Part shown: positions 1 to 8,129 of the stretch, in pieces
Numbering within the stretch: position 1 is the stretch's first letter
Layout of the letters: each line of letters begins with the position of its first letter
Assembly (NCBI GenBank): GCA_963741985.1
Contig: CAVUKD010000004.1
Location: 558,001 to 622,000 of the forward strand
DNA length: 64,000 nt
Direction: 5' to 3'
From: Cryomorpha sp963741985
GTDB lineage: Bacteria; Bacteroidota; Bacteroidia; Flavobacteriales_D; Cryomorphaceae
Made by a program: the position numbers and the translations under genes
The notes under the pieces: generated by a model
Told to the model about the DNA's origin: nothing
Databases searched by the model: none
Seen by the model: the letters and a program-made list of their open reading frames with translations, nothing else

Positions 1-2
1 AA

Positions 3-239
3 GAGGGCGACCAAATCAAACCGGTACTCGATTTCTTCAAATACGAAATCAAGAGCATCAGTTTCTTACCTAAGATAGAAACTGGAGCTTACGCTCAAAT
101 GCCTTATGAAGCCATTACAAAAGAAAAATATTTCGAAATGGCTAAGAAGGTAACTCCACTTAACCTTATTGTAATGTCGCAAGAAGCGAAAGGTGAGAAA
201 TTTTGCAACAATGACACGTGTGAAGTTATAAGTCTCTAA
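3..239 (+). CDS. nrdJ: B12-dependent ribonucleoside-triphosphate reductase, C-terminal end (partial)
   Basis: Only the last 78 codons are in the window; the gene begins upstream. The visible part contains a GAYAQMPYEAITKEKYFEMA stretch and ends in a CNNDTC motif a few residues before the stop. Class II (adenosylcobalamin-dependent, Lactobacillus type) ribonucleotide reductases have a similar tail with a C-x4-C dithiol that re-reduces the active site after each turnover, so the C-x4-C spacing supports the call. The enzyme would make dNTPs from NTPs without needing oxygen. A hairpin terminator follows at 290-335. In some Bacteroidota the gene carries an extra N-terminal domain; that cannot be seen here. 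Confidence 0.66.
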   Translation, partial: EGDQIKPVLDFFKYEIKSISFLPKIETGAYAQMPYEAITKEKYFEMAKKVTPLNLIVMSQEAKGEKFCNNDTCEVISL

Positions 240-289
240 TTGGCAATGAGCGCGTATTTTTTTCGCGCAATCCGAACCTTAAGTAATAG

Positions 290-335
290 TCCGCCAGTGG
301 TTTTAAATAAACAAAACTATTGGCGGATTTTTTTT
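290..335 (+). terminator. Rho-independent terminator after nrdJ
   Basis: TCCGCCAGTGGTTTT and AAAACTATTGGCGGA pair almost perfectly (two G:U pairs), with a short A-rich loop, and a run of eight T follows. It lies about 50 nt after the reductase stop codon. Confidence 0.85.
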
Positions 336-517
336 GTGAAAGCCACTTACTAACATTTGGTTCGTAGGCTCAATGCTGAATATATCTTCTCTGCATTTGC
401 GAATGCCGATACTCGTTCCAACCTTTTAAAGGCAGGCAAATTGGCATTCAACTGTCTAGGAATAAGGAAAATGCCGTGGGTAGTTCCTACGAATCGAGAA
501 ATTATAGAAAGCAAAAA

Positions 518-1759
518 TTAATTATCACCCAAGGGTGCGGTGTCTCCGCTGTGGCCGAATACAGTACCAAACAGAGAAATGTCCAGAACATTTATGAATC
601 CGTCACAATTCAGGTCAAACTCGGGAGATGCGGGGTCGGTAGCCATATTGAACCAAACATTGAGTAACGATGCATCCATAATAGATATAAAACTATCTCC
701 ATTAAGTTCACCGGCTGTTAGCTCTCCACAATCCACAATATTTGACGTATTTTGGACGAAAAAATGAGGATAACCTTTCGGTAAATAGCCATCAACTTTT
801 ACAATAATATCGTACGTACCGAGAAGAGGATATTCAATTACAAACGCTCCATTAACTCCTATATCAACGTTATAATAAGCGGCTAAATTGGTTGTTCCGG
901 GTTGATATAACGACACTTGGCCGGGGCGTTGCAAACAACTCGAATTCCAATCAAAAATTCCTGTAAGCGAGGCCGGAGTAGAACCACAGGGCTGAGTAGG
1001 CAATTGAATGTTCGAAACCACATCGGTACAATAATTTGAACTATTGCCGTAAGCGACCACAATATTATAAATAAACGTTCCTTCGACTTCAATATTGGCA
1101 GTCCAGGTATTCCCGGTTTGCACATCATATGTAAAAAAAGTGCCTTCGTCAGTTTCTATTTCCACAAACGGACTGATGTACGAATCCCAATTGTCCAAAC
1201 TTCCGGATATGGCTACAGCAACTTTTCCATCATCAGAAACACAGGGGTAGACGTTGTAATAGTCTATTGAAATATTACAAATCGGTGTGGGATCCACACT
1301 ATTAAAATTGAGGGTATATGTACTTAGATTCGGAAGCACCAGTCCGACGAGTCTAACAAAATAGGTGGCTTCGGGAGGACTAAGGAGCTCTGCGTAGCAG
1401 GTAGTTTCAAATGAAGGGTAACAATTCTCTAAATCGAGTTCACGGCATTTGCCGCTATATATTTCCATAGCACCCACAATACCATCCACGTAAAAGAAAT
1501 AATTGGAGATTCCATCGCTAGTGAATTTGAACCAGTATTCACGAATGGGAAAACCCTGATTTGAAGTCATGCAGATGGGAATATTTGCGGACTCAACCAA
1601 ACCGCCCTGAGAAAAATCGCCGGTATAATAGGAAACGCTTTCAGCAATTTCTAGCGCTGAGTCGCATGAGATATTGGTTCCCTCTTGGGCGAAAGTGAGG
1701 GATGGAAGCAAACTAAAAAGAATGCATCCCAAGGGTATTATTTTTCGAAATAGTTTCAT
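518..1759 (-). CDS. Secreted protein with C-terminal dockerin-like EF-hand repeats
   Basis: 413 residues from the ATG at 1759. An in-frame ATG at 1792 would add 11 residues before what is otherwise a clean signal peptide (KLFRKIIPLGC, hydrophobic core, FAQ cut site), so the inner start is preferred. The N-terminal half looks like the Cys-containing pre-peptidase-like modules common in Bacteroidota secreted proteins (YWFKFT and CYAELLS motifs). The last 60 residues hold two Ca-binding-like repeats, LNGDSFISIMDASLLN and LNCDGFINVLDISLFG, the pattern of type I dockerin. No catalytic domain is recognised, and no type IX sorting domain follows the dockerin-like part. Possible role: extracellular binding or scaffolding. 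Function not assigned. Confidence 0.7.
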   Translation of the reverse strand: MKLFRKIIPLGCILFSLLPSLTFAQEGTNISCDSALEIAESVSYYTGDFSQGGLVESANIPICMTSNQGFPIREYWFKFTSDGISNYFFYVDGIVGAMEIYSGKCRELDLENCYPSFETTCYAELLSPPEATYFVRLVGLVLPNLSTYTLNFNSVDPTPICNISIDYYNVYPCVSDDGKVAVAISGSLDNWDSYISPFVEIETDEGTFFTYDVQTGNTWTANIEVEGTFIYNIVVAYGNSSNYCTDVVSNIQLPTQPCGSTPASLTGIFDWNSSCLQRPGQVSLYQPGTTNLAAYYNVDIGVNGAFVIEYPLLGTYDIIVKVDGYLPKGYPHFFVQNTSNIVDCGELTAGELNGDSFISIMDASLLNVWFNMATDPASPEFDLNCDGFINVLDISLFGTVFGHSGDTAPLGDN

Positions 1760-2210
1760 AACAAAATGGGCTTGAATTAAAATGTGCTTCACCGTCAGGA
1801 CACATTGGTATTCATATCTTTCACCAAAAGCTCCGTTAAGACCTTGATGTATTCCTATTTTGAAAGTTGATTTGATTCATTAAATATGAACTCCACAAAA
1901 CAGTCGATAATAACAGGCTTTGAAGGTACGAAAGTTTTCGGTCGTACAATCAGAAATAAAAAAAAAGTTAATTTATTTTCAAACAGACTAATGAACAATG
2001 TGCGACGCAATTTTATGAATCCCAAATCCGGCTACTTAATGAGGTATGATGGAATCTCGGATTCATATACGGTTAGCATCCTATCTATGAACATAAGTAT
2101 TTTCTCGCTCGAGTTTGCACCTCTTTCTATAGTTTCATTAGGAAGGATAAAAAATAAGTGCGCGTGTCGGATTAGTTTATATTCGCAACCTAAATTCGAC
2201 TTAACATAAT
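1760..2210. other. Intergenic region between divergent genes
   Basis: About 450 nt separating the dockerin-like gene (minus) from the M1 peptidase (plus). It should hold both promoters, but I find no convincing TAnnTTTG box. An open frame of 107 codons at 1886-2209 has no recognisable content and is treated as chance. Confidence 0.5.
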
Positions 2211-4181
2211 ATGAAGCACCACTATTGGCTCCTTTTATCTTTCATTTTTTTGACGGCCTTAGCGAAAGGGCAATATGACCCGTCCAAAATATTTGTTACT
2301 GATTTATATAAATATAAAGGCGACGCAATGCGCAGCGCCAGTGGCAAACCAGGTAGTGGCTATTGGCAAAATGAAGCGAACTACGCAGTTAAAGCTTCCT
2401 TTGATACAGATTCACATCGATTGGAAGGGAGTGTAGAAATCGACTACACAAATAGTAGCCCCGATGCGTTGGATGCCCTTTGGCTGCAGCTCGACCAAAA
2501 CACATTGAAGCCAGATGCACGTGGTAATATGTTGGAAAATCCGACAACGGTACCAGACGATTCAAAAGGGTACAATCTGCACAAGGTACAAATGAAGAGA
2601 AACGGTTCGTGGGAGGAAATTTTATGTATAAAAGACGTCACCCGCTTGCAGATTCGATTGGAAAAAGCAATACAACCGGGAGAAACAGTAATACTGTCAA
2701 TTGATTATGCTTACAAGCTGGAGGAAAATGGTGGTGGAGGAAGATCCGGAATTCTGTACAGCGAAAATGGAGAAGTATTTGAATTCTCTTACTGGTATCC
2801 GCGCATGTGTGTGTACGACGATTATTATGGCTGGAATACATTGCCATTTATTGGTGGCGGCGAAATGTATCTGGACTATGGAACAATAGATTACGAACTC
2901 ACGGTACCGGCGGACCAAGTTGTGGTTAGTAGTGGCGTATTGGCAAATGAGACTGACCTATTGAACAAAACCACGCTAGACAGACTAAGTGAAGCCAAAA
3001 AATCAGATAAAACTGTTTTTATTAGGTCTGCTGATGAAATCACCCAACCTGTTACGAAAGCGAAAAAAGGAAATGTAACCTGGCATTTCAAAATGGAAAA
3101 TACGCGTGACGTGGCCTGGGCTATGTCCAGTGCTTTTGTCTGGGATGCTGCACGCGTCAACCTTCCTGACGGAAAAATGGCATTGGCGCAATCGGTTTAT
3201 CCTGTAGAATCTACGAAAGAAGGTCGCGGCTGGGCTCGATCTACAGAGATGCTCAAAGCATCGGTTGAAGATTTTTCTACAAAATGGTTCGCTTACCCCT
3301 ACCCTTCGGCCACGTGTGTGGGCGGAAAAGTCGGCGGAATGGAATTTCCGGGATTGGCTTTCAATTATTGGGATATCAAACCGGATATCGTTTTCTTATT
3401 GGCATCCCATGAGATAGGTCATACATGGTTTCCGATGATTGTGGGTTCCGACGAGCGGCGACACCCTTTTATGGACGAGGGTTTCAATACCTTCATTGAT
3501 ATATATGCAGAGGAAGATTTTAATAAAGGCGAATTTGCTCCAAAGCGTGATGGTGAATACGCACCGGGCGGGGGAAATCCGGCAGATGAGATAATCCAGG
3601 TAATTGAAAATTGTAAAAACGGGCCAACTATTATGTCCTTTGCAGATGATATAGATTACAAATTTGTTCATCCATTAGCCTATTTCAAAACTGCTTTTGG
3701 GCTGGTTCTGTTGCGTGAAGTAATTCTGGGGCATGATAAATTCGACTACGCCTTCCGGAAATACACAGACCATTGGGCTTTCAAGCATCCGAAACCTGAG
3801 GACTTTTTTAGGGCGATGGAAAACGGCTCGGGCGAAGACCTTATGTGGTTTTGGAATGGATGGTTTTACCACAACTGGCAATTGGATCAAGGGATTAAGA
3901 GTGTGGAATATGTGGATAAGGATCCTTTGAAAGGAGCAGTAATTACGGTGACCAATAATCAACAAATGGTGATGCCAATTTTGATAAGAATCGAAGAAGA
4001 AAATGGCAAAATTCAGAATTTAAAAGTGCCTGTTGAGATTTGGAAATTTGGTGGTGAAGCGACTTTTACGGTTGGCACTACTTCTAAGATTAAGAAAGTA
4101 GAGTTGGATAGTGAACATCAGTTGCCGGATATTGATCGGAGTAATAATGTATTTCCGTCGGCCAACGAAAATGACAATTAA
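2211..4181 (+). CDS. M1 family metallopeptidase (gluzincin aminopeptidase), exported
   Basis: 656 residues with a signal peptide (MKHHYWLLLSFIFLTALAKG, cut before Q). It has the full M1 active site: a GGMEFP exopeptidase motif, the zinc motif HEIGH at residues 400-404, and the third zinc ligand E423 in DEGFNTF, 18 residues after the second His as in the family. The N-terminal beta-rich domain (about 50-250) precedes the thermolysin-like domain. It probably trims N-terminal residues from peptides in the periplasm or outside the cell. The gene stands alone: the dockerin-like gene upstream is divergent, and its stop lies 2 nt from the end of the oppositely oriented transposase remnant. Confidence 0.93.
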   Translation: MKHHYWLLLSFIFLTALAKGQYDPSKIFVTDLYKYKGDAMRSASGKPGSGYWQNEANYAVKASFDTDSHRLEGSVEIDYTNSSPDALDALWLQLDQNTLKPDARGNMLENPTTVPDDSKGYNLHKVQMKRNGSWEEILCIKDVTRLQIRLEKAIQPGETVILSIDYAYKLEENGGGGRSGILYSENGEVFEFSYWYPRMCVYDDYYGWNTLPFIGGGEMYLDYGTIDYELTVPADQVVVSSGVLANETDLLNKTTLDRLSEAKKSDKTVFIRSADEITQPVTKAKKGNVTWHFKMENTRDVAWAMSSAFVWDAARVNLPDGKMALAQSVYPVESTKEGRGWARSTEMLKASVEDFSTKWFAYPYPSATCVGGKVGGMEFPGLAFNYWDIKPDIVFLLASHEIGHTWFPMIVGSDERRHPFMDEGFNTFIDIYAEEDFNKGEFAPKRDGEYAPGGGNPADEIIQVIENCKNGPTIMSFADDIDYKFVHPLAYFKTAFGLVLLREVILGHDKFDYAFRKYTDHWAFKHPKPEDFFRAMENGSGEDLMWFWNGWFYHNWQLDQGIKSVEYVDKDPLKGAVITVTNNQQMVMPILIRIEEENGKIQNLKVPVEIWKFGGEATFTVGTTSKIKKVELDSEHQLPDIDRSNNVFPSANENDN

Positions 4182-4182
4182 A

Positions 4183-4607
4183 TCACATCTTATCTTTATA
4201 CTTCTTGCCAAATTTTTCGATCTCATCGTTAAAATTCTGTTTGCGATGATGCTCTTCCTGATTGGCTATATAGTTGAAGACCCATTGGAATGGGATTCAC
4301 TTAGACTCACCGCCCAGTAGTCATCTTGCCACATACATTTTTCATCGACAAGTTTATTTTTGTTAATCCAACGATGTGATTCACCTTTTATAAGCTGATT
4401 AGCTGTCGAAATAGTCATGTCCCTGTTAATAGACAGCAAACTATGGGCATATTCTGAATATGCGTTTATGATGGCAACTTTCATCTTTTTTAATTCGGGA
4501 TTCTCCATCATGTGCCTGAAAACTATCGACCTCACTTTTTCTGGCAAAAAAGGAAATCTGTTTTTCGTTGCAAAAACTATGTGAATCCAAGCACGAACCC
4601 AACTCAT
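4183..4607 (-). pseudogene. Decayed IS200/REP-associated (Y1) transposase
   Basis: The first part, from the ATG at 4607, reads as a Y1-family transposase: WIHIVFATKNRFPFLPEKVR, LIKGESHRWINKNKL and WQDDYWAVSLSES are family hallmarks. The reading frame then breaks near 4283. The expected tail (VFNYIANQEEHHRKQNF ... KKYKDKM) continues in another frame to a stop at 4183-4185, so one base was lost or two gained. The catalytic HUH motif (usually HVH) reads EYAHSL, with the first His replaced. Both changes argue for an inactive copy. No matching terminal repeats were found beside it, and it is tail-to-tail with the M1 peptidase. It may once have moved the REP-like palindromes seen elsewhere in the window. 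Confidence 0.82.
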
Positions 4608-4696
4608 ATCTAATGGTCTGATTGATTGACTTGAAAGATAGAGAAAAATTTCTTGATCCTTTTTCAGTTGGGTGTAGCAATTGCAATTAGTATTAA

Positions 4697-5101
4697 TCAG
4701 TTTAATTCACGTGAATTCCCGTCGGTTTCAACCGACGGATCCGATTTCTCCTCCACAATCCCCAACAAAGAATTCGTTTCTCCCGCATCCTTCAAATCGT
4801 CAATAACCGATTTTCGCCACAGTGGAATGCCTACAAAATAAGAGGCTTTTCCAATAAGGTGGGCAGAAATAGGTGCGGTGAGCAACAAGAAAAACACAAT
4901 GGCCAGCACCCTTGTAGTAATCGATGCTTCCTGAAAATAGAGAGAAGCGCCGACCAAAATCAATCCTACTCCGAGTGTAGCTGCTTTGGTAGTAACCGAA
5001 ATACGCAGATACAAATCTGGCATTCGCACGATCCCAACGGCTGCAAGCAGAACGAATAGTGCTCCAAAAGATGAAAATATAATTATAAGAATATCCATCA
5101 T
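4697..5101 (-). CDS. mrpG: Mrp/Mnh Na+/H+ antiporter subunit G
   Basis: 134 residues, with three membrane helices in the first 85 residues and the typical G-subunit motifs GIVRMPDLYLRISVTTKAA and LLTAPISAHLIGKAS. It is the last gene of the operon and overlaps mrpF by 4 nt. MrpG is a small membrane subunit needed for assembly of the hetero-oligomeric antiporter. The C-terminal 40 residues are polar and extend past the conserved core. The DNA for that tail contains a perfect hairpin (4719-4738) and a 14-nt palindrome (4704-4717). Confidence 0.93.
   Translation of the reverse strand: MMDILIIIFSSFGALFVLLAAVGIVRMPDLYLRISVTTKAATLGVGLILVGASLYFQEASITTRVLAIVFFLLLTAPISAHLIGKASYFVGIPLWRKSVIDDLKDAGETNSLLGIVEEKSDPSVETDGNSRELN
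4704..4738 (-). repeat. Palindrome plus perfect hairpin at the 3' end of mrpG
   Basis: AATTCACGTGAATT (4704-4717) is a perfect 14-nt palindrome. Right beside it CCGTCGGTT (4719-4727) pairs with AACCGACGG (4730-4738) across 2 nt. Both lie inside the last codons of mrpG. There is no U-run, so this may be a 3' stabiliser of the operon mRNA or a remnant, rather than a classical terminator. Confidence 0.55.
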
Positions 5102-5370
5102 TTTCGTTTCTTTTTTTCGATGTAATATGCAAAGGCAACACTGCTCAGGAAGGCGATAAGCGCCAGTATAATCCCAACGTCGAGATAGGCTTCCTCATCA
5201 GACACCACGCTATATACCGCGATGGCGCCAATTCCGGTGGTGATCAATAAATCGACCGCCACTACCCGATCGCTCAAGCTTGGCCCCAGCAAAAAGCGCA
5301 CGAAAATAAGGATCGTGCTGAGCACCAAAATGGGAAGGATAATAAACTGAAGATATTGGTGTACCGTCAT
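5098..5370 (-). CDS. mrpF: Mrp/Mnh Na+/H+ antiporter subunit F
   Basis: 90 residues with three membrane helices. It carries the family motif LLGPSLSDRVVAVDLLITTG around residues 27-46, followed by DEEAYLDVGIILALIAFLSS. Length is normal for MrpF. It overlaps mrpE by 4 nt upstream and mrpG by 4 nt downstream, so translation is probably coupled. The short basic C-terminus (KKKRK) should lie in the cytoplasm. Confidence 0.94.
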   Translation of the reverse strand: MTVHQYLQFIILPILVLSTILIFVRFLLGPSLSDRVVAVDLLITTGIGAIAVYSVVSDEEAYLDVGIILALIAFLSSVAFAYYIEKKKRK

Positions 5371-5843
5371 CTCAATAGTTCAAGAACTTTACGTTCAAAT
5401 CCGTTTTTAATGCCAAAAATAAATTCATCTCTGTCCAAAACATACATCGCATGAACATAGAGTACTTCGCGCGATTCGGATACGTCGAGGCTCAAAGTGC
5501 CTGGTGTTAGCGATATTAAATTGGCGAGTGCCGTAATCTCCAAATCCGTTTTTACATCAAGCGGCACACTTACAATCCCGGGTTTCATGTGCATAGTGGG
5601 TGTCACCACCTCATAGGCAACCTGAATATTGGCTTTTATCAACTCGTAAAGAAAAAAGAAAACGAAACCGGCCGCACTCGGAATCATTCGGAAATATTTT
5701 TTCCCCATACGATCTCTGTTTACCAAACCAAGGGCAATAAAACCAATAGCGAAACCAAACGCGAAATTGAGGAATGAAAAATCTCCTGTGAGGGCGACCC
5801 ATACCAGCATTAACATATTATTGAGTAGAAACTTCTTACGCAT
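5367..5843 (-). CDS. mrpE: Mrp/Mnh Na+/H+ antiporter subunit E
   Basis: 158 residues, typical for MrpE: two or three N-terminal hydrophobic segments, then a cytoplasmic domain. Family motifs seen are FFFLYELIKANIQVAYEVV, LANLISLTPGTLSLDV and LYVHAMYV. MrpE is needed for full antiport activity and for correct assembly of the complex. It starts 7 nt after the mrpD stop. Confidence 0.94.
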   Translation of the reverse strand: MRKKFLLNNMLMLVWVALTGDFSFLNFAFGFAIGFIALGLVNRDRMGKKYFRMIPSAAGFVFFFLYELIKANIQVAYEVVTPTMHMKPGIVSVPLDVKTDLEITALANLISLTPGTLSLDVSESREVLYVHAMYVLDRDEFIFGIKNGFERKVLELLR

Positions 5844-5850
5844 CAGTTTT

Positions 5851-7356
5851 CTATTTTCCTAAAACGGTTTGGATATACATAGTTGGATCCGTCAATTCTG
5901 CAGCTACGCGAGCCGAAACTTCCTGAATAAACTCAGCACCAAACCCGATAAAAAGGGTAATTCCTGAGAGAATGGCGATACTGCCTACCATTAATATTTT
6001 TCGTCTGGATGACATGGCCTTAAAATACTCAAAATTATCTTTTGTTTTAGTGGGAGCTGCCGTTTTCCAAAAAACTTGAGACCATATCTTAACCACCACC
6101 ATCAAGGTTATAAAGCTACCAAAAAGGATAGCTGCAACCGAAAAATAATTATCCGCATGAATCCCGCCTAAAACCAATGACAATTTGGGCCAAAAACCCG
6201 AAAGTGGAGGAATACCCACCAATGAAAAAAGCGAAACCGCAATTAGCAAACTCAGCCTGGGCCAATCGGAGTATAGATCGCCTAAAAGTCGCAGCTTTTC
6301 AGTTCCTTTAATCTTGTAAATCAATCCGCTGATCAGGTAGAGATTAGTCTTGATAATGATATCGTGAATCAGGTAAAAGACCGCTCCGAGAATGGCGACC
6401 TCTGTAAATAATCCCAGCCCCATAATCATATATCCGATATGACAGATGAGCAGGAAAGAAATAACCTGTCTGAGATTTTTTTGCACCAACGCTCCTATTC
6501 CACCACTTAGAATAGTTAATGCAGCAAGAATTATAAATAGCTGACTGAGAAAGGCATCCGGAATAAAAATTAGTGTAAAAACGCGAATAAGGGCGTAGAC
6601 TCCTACTTTGGTAAGCAAACCTCCAAAAATGGCCGAAATCGCTGCCGGCGGAGTGTGATACGAATCAGGTAACCAGAAATACATCGGAAAAACGGCTGCT
6701 TTTATTCCAAATCCTATAAGAAAAAAGAGTGAGCAGACATCTACGAGTGTTCGGTTGTCAATGGCGGCAATTTTTCCAGCAAGGTCAGCCATATTCAGCG
6801 TGCCGGTCAGACCGTATAAAATACCCAAACCGGTAAGAAATAACATCGATGCAAGCATGTTGAGTGCAAAATATTTAACTGCTCCTTCGAGTTGTTTTCT
6901 TTCGCTACCTAATGTGAGAAGGACAAAGGAGCTGATAATGATAATCTCAAACCAGACATAAAGGTTGAAGATATCTCCGGTCAGAAAGGCCCCGTTGAGA
7001 CCCATTATTAGAAAATGATAAATGGAAAAGTAGCCGAAACGCAATCTATTGTGTGCTATAGTAGCAGTGGCGTAGAGTGTAACCGCGAGGCTCACAACGG
7101 AAGTAAGCAATACCAGCCCTGCGGCAAATAAATCGGCTACAAAACTAATACCGAAAGGGGCAGCCCAATCGCCAGCCTGAACCGACACGGTGGTGTCCTG
7201 ATAAACCGAATAAAAAAGCAACGCCGAAATACCAACCCCAAGAAGGCTTCCCACAATACTGATAATTTTTTGCGCACGAATTTTAGTCCAGAAAAACAGG
7301 AGAATCACAGCGAGACATGCCTGAAAAAGGATGGGAAGAAGAATTATTTTCGTCAT
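5851..7356 (-). CDS. mrpD: Mrp/Mnh Na+/H+ antiporter subunit D
   Basis: 501 residues with about 14 membrane helices. MrpD is one of the two large subunits homologous to the proton-pumping subunits of respiratory complex I (NuoN/M/L) and should carry a proton path. Diagnostic motifs include FNLYVWFEI, FPMYFWLPDSYHTPPAAISA, FGGLLTKVGVYALIR and GIPPLSGFWPKL. The lysine in LLTKVGVYALIR matches the conserved one of the family. It overlaps mrpC by 4 nt. Confidence 0.95.
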   Translation of the reverse strand: MTKIILLPILFQACLAVILLFFWTKIRAQKIISIVGSLLGVGISALLFYSVYQDTTVSVQAGDWAAPFGISFVADLFAAGLVLLTSVVSLAVTLYATATIAHNRLRFGYFSIYHFLIMGLNGAFLTGDIFNLYVWFEIIIISSFVLLTLGSERKQLEGAVKYFALNMLASMLFLTGLGILYGLTGTLNMADLAGKIAAIDNRTLVDVCSLFFLIGFGIKAAVFPMYFWLPDSYHTPPAAISAIFGGLLTKVGVYALIRVFTLIFIPDAFLSQLFIILAALTILSGGIGALVQKNLRQVISFLLICHIGYMIMGLGLFTEVAILGAVFYLIHDIIIKTNLYLISGLIYKIKGTEKLRLLGDLYSDWPRLSLLIAVSLFSLVGIPPLSGFWPKLSLVLGGIHADNYFSVAAILFGSFITLMVVVKIWSQVFWKTAAPTKTKDNFEYFKAMSSRRKILMVGSIAILSGITLFIGFGAEFIQEVSARVAAELTDPTMYIQTVLGK

Positions 7357-7712
7357 ATTTCGTCTCCTTCTTCGTTTCTGCTCAGCGTATCAAGATCATC
7401 CGTTTCAACCACTTTATAAACGCGTTTAATCAGAACAATAGCAAAAGCCTGAAGCCCAAAACTGATAACGATAGCCGTAAGAATTAGGGCTTGTGGTACC
7501 GGATCGGCATACGCATCGGCAAAAGTACTGAGGTCGGCTGGGATAATATCCGATGTTCCTTTTGTGATTCTGCCAAGTAAAAATATCAGTAGATTCACCC
7601 CATTTCCCATAAGGATAAGCCCTATGATGAGCTTGACCAAACTCCGGCGCAACATCATATATATTCCTGCTGCGTAAAGCGTCCCAATAGCTATAGCGAT
7701 TAATAATTCCAT
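7353..7712 (-). CDS. mrpC: Mrp/Mnh Na+/H+ antiporter subunit C
   Basis: 119 residues with three helices, homologous to NuoK of complex I. It shows LILMGNGVNLLIFLLGR and DPVPQALILTAIVISFGLQA, the two best-conserved MrpC motifs. It starts 3 nt after mrpB and overlaps mrpD by 4 nt. The acidic C-terminus (ETDDLDTLSRNEEGDEI) is cytoplasmic. Confidence 0.95.
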   Translation of the reverse strand: MELLIAIAIGTLYAAGIYMMLRRSLVKLIIGLILMGNGVNLLIFLLGRITKGTSDIIPADLSTFADAYADPVPQALILTAIVISFGLQAFAIVLIKRVYKVVETDDLDTLSRNEEGDEI

Positions 7713-7715
7713 CGA

Positions 7716-8129
7716 TCAGGCCTCTTCTGAAATGGTGAATAAAATAGTGAGCGACACGCCGAACACAACCAGGTAAACGCCCATATCGAAAAAGAGCGGT
7801 GAACCAATTGTTCCAATAACAGGAATAGGGTGCTCAAACCAGATACTTGTCATAAAAGGTTCTCCTGTAAGGATTATCGGGGCAAACCCACTCATTAAAG
7901 CCAACGACAATCCAATGGGCATCAAATAGCCGGGATGAATATGCAGAAGCGCGCGTGTTTTATCTATACCAAAAGCGAACATATAGAGCACGAAGCCAAC
8001 GGCAGCTACAAGCCCACCGACAAATCCTCCACCGGGAAGATAGTGACCCCGCAACAATATGAATACTGAAAACATCAGCAGCAAGGGAAGTATATACTTG
8101 GCTCCTGTGCGAAGTATCAATGAGTTCAT
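7716..8129 (-). CDS. mrpB: Mrp/Mnh Na+/H+ antiporter subunit B
   Basis: 137 residues with four helices, matching the stand-alone MrpB family: LRGHYLPGGGFVGGLVAA near residue 26, GEPFMTSIW, and FFDMGVYLVVFGVSLTIL near the end. Its start abuts the end of mrpA. In some bacteria this domain is also fused to the end of MrpA; here it is a separate gene. Confidence 0.95.
   Translation of the reverse strand: MNSLILRTGAKYILPLLLMFSVFILLRGHYLPGGGFVGGLVAAVGFVLYMFAFGIDKTRALLHIHPGYLMPIGLSLALMSGFAPIILTGEPFMTSIWFEHPIPVIGTIGSPLFFDMGVYLVVFGVSLTILFTISEEA

Noticed and set aside
401..449. GAATGCC ... GGCATTC inverted repeat
   Set aside because: Only 7 bp with a 35-nt spacer and no T-run; expected by chance at this length.
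1886..2209. 107-codon frame before the M1 peptidase
   Set aside because: No recognisable motif, low-complexity basic product, ends right before the real gene; judged chance.
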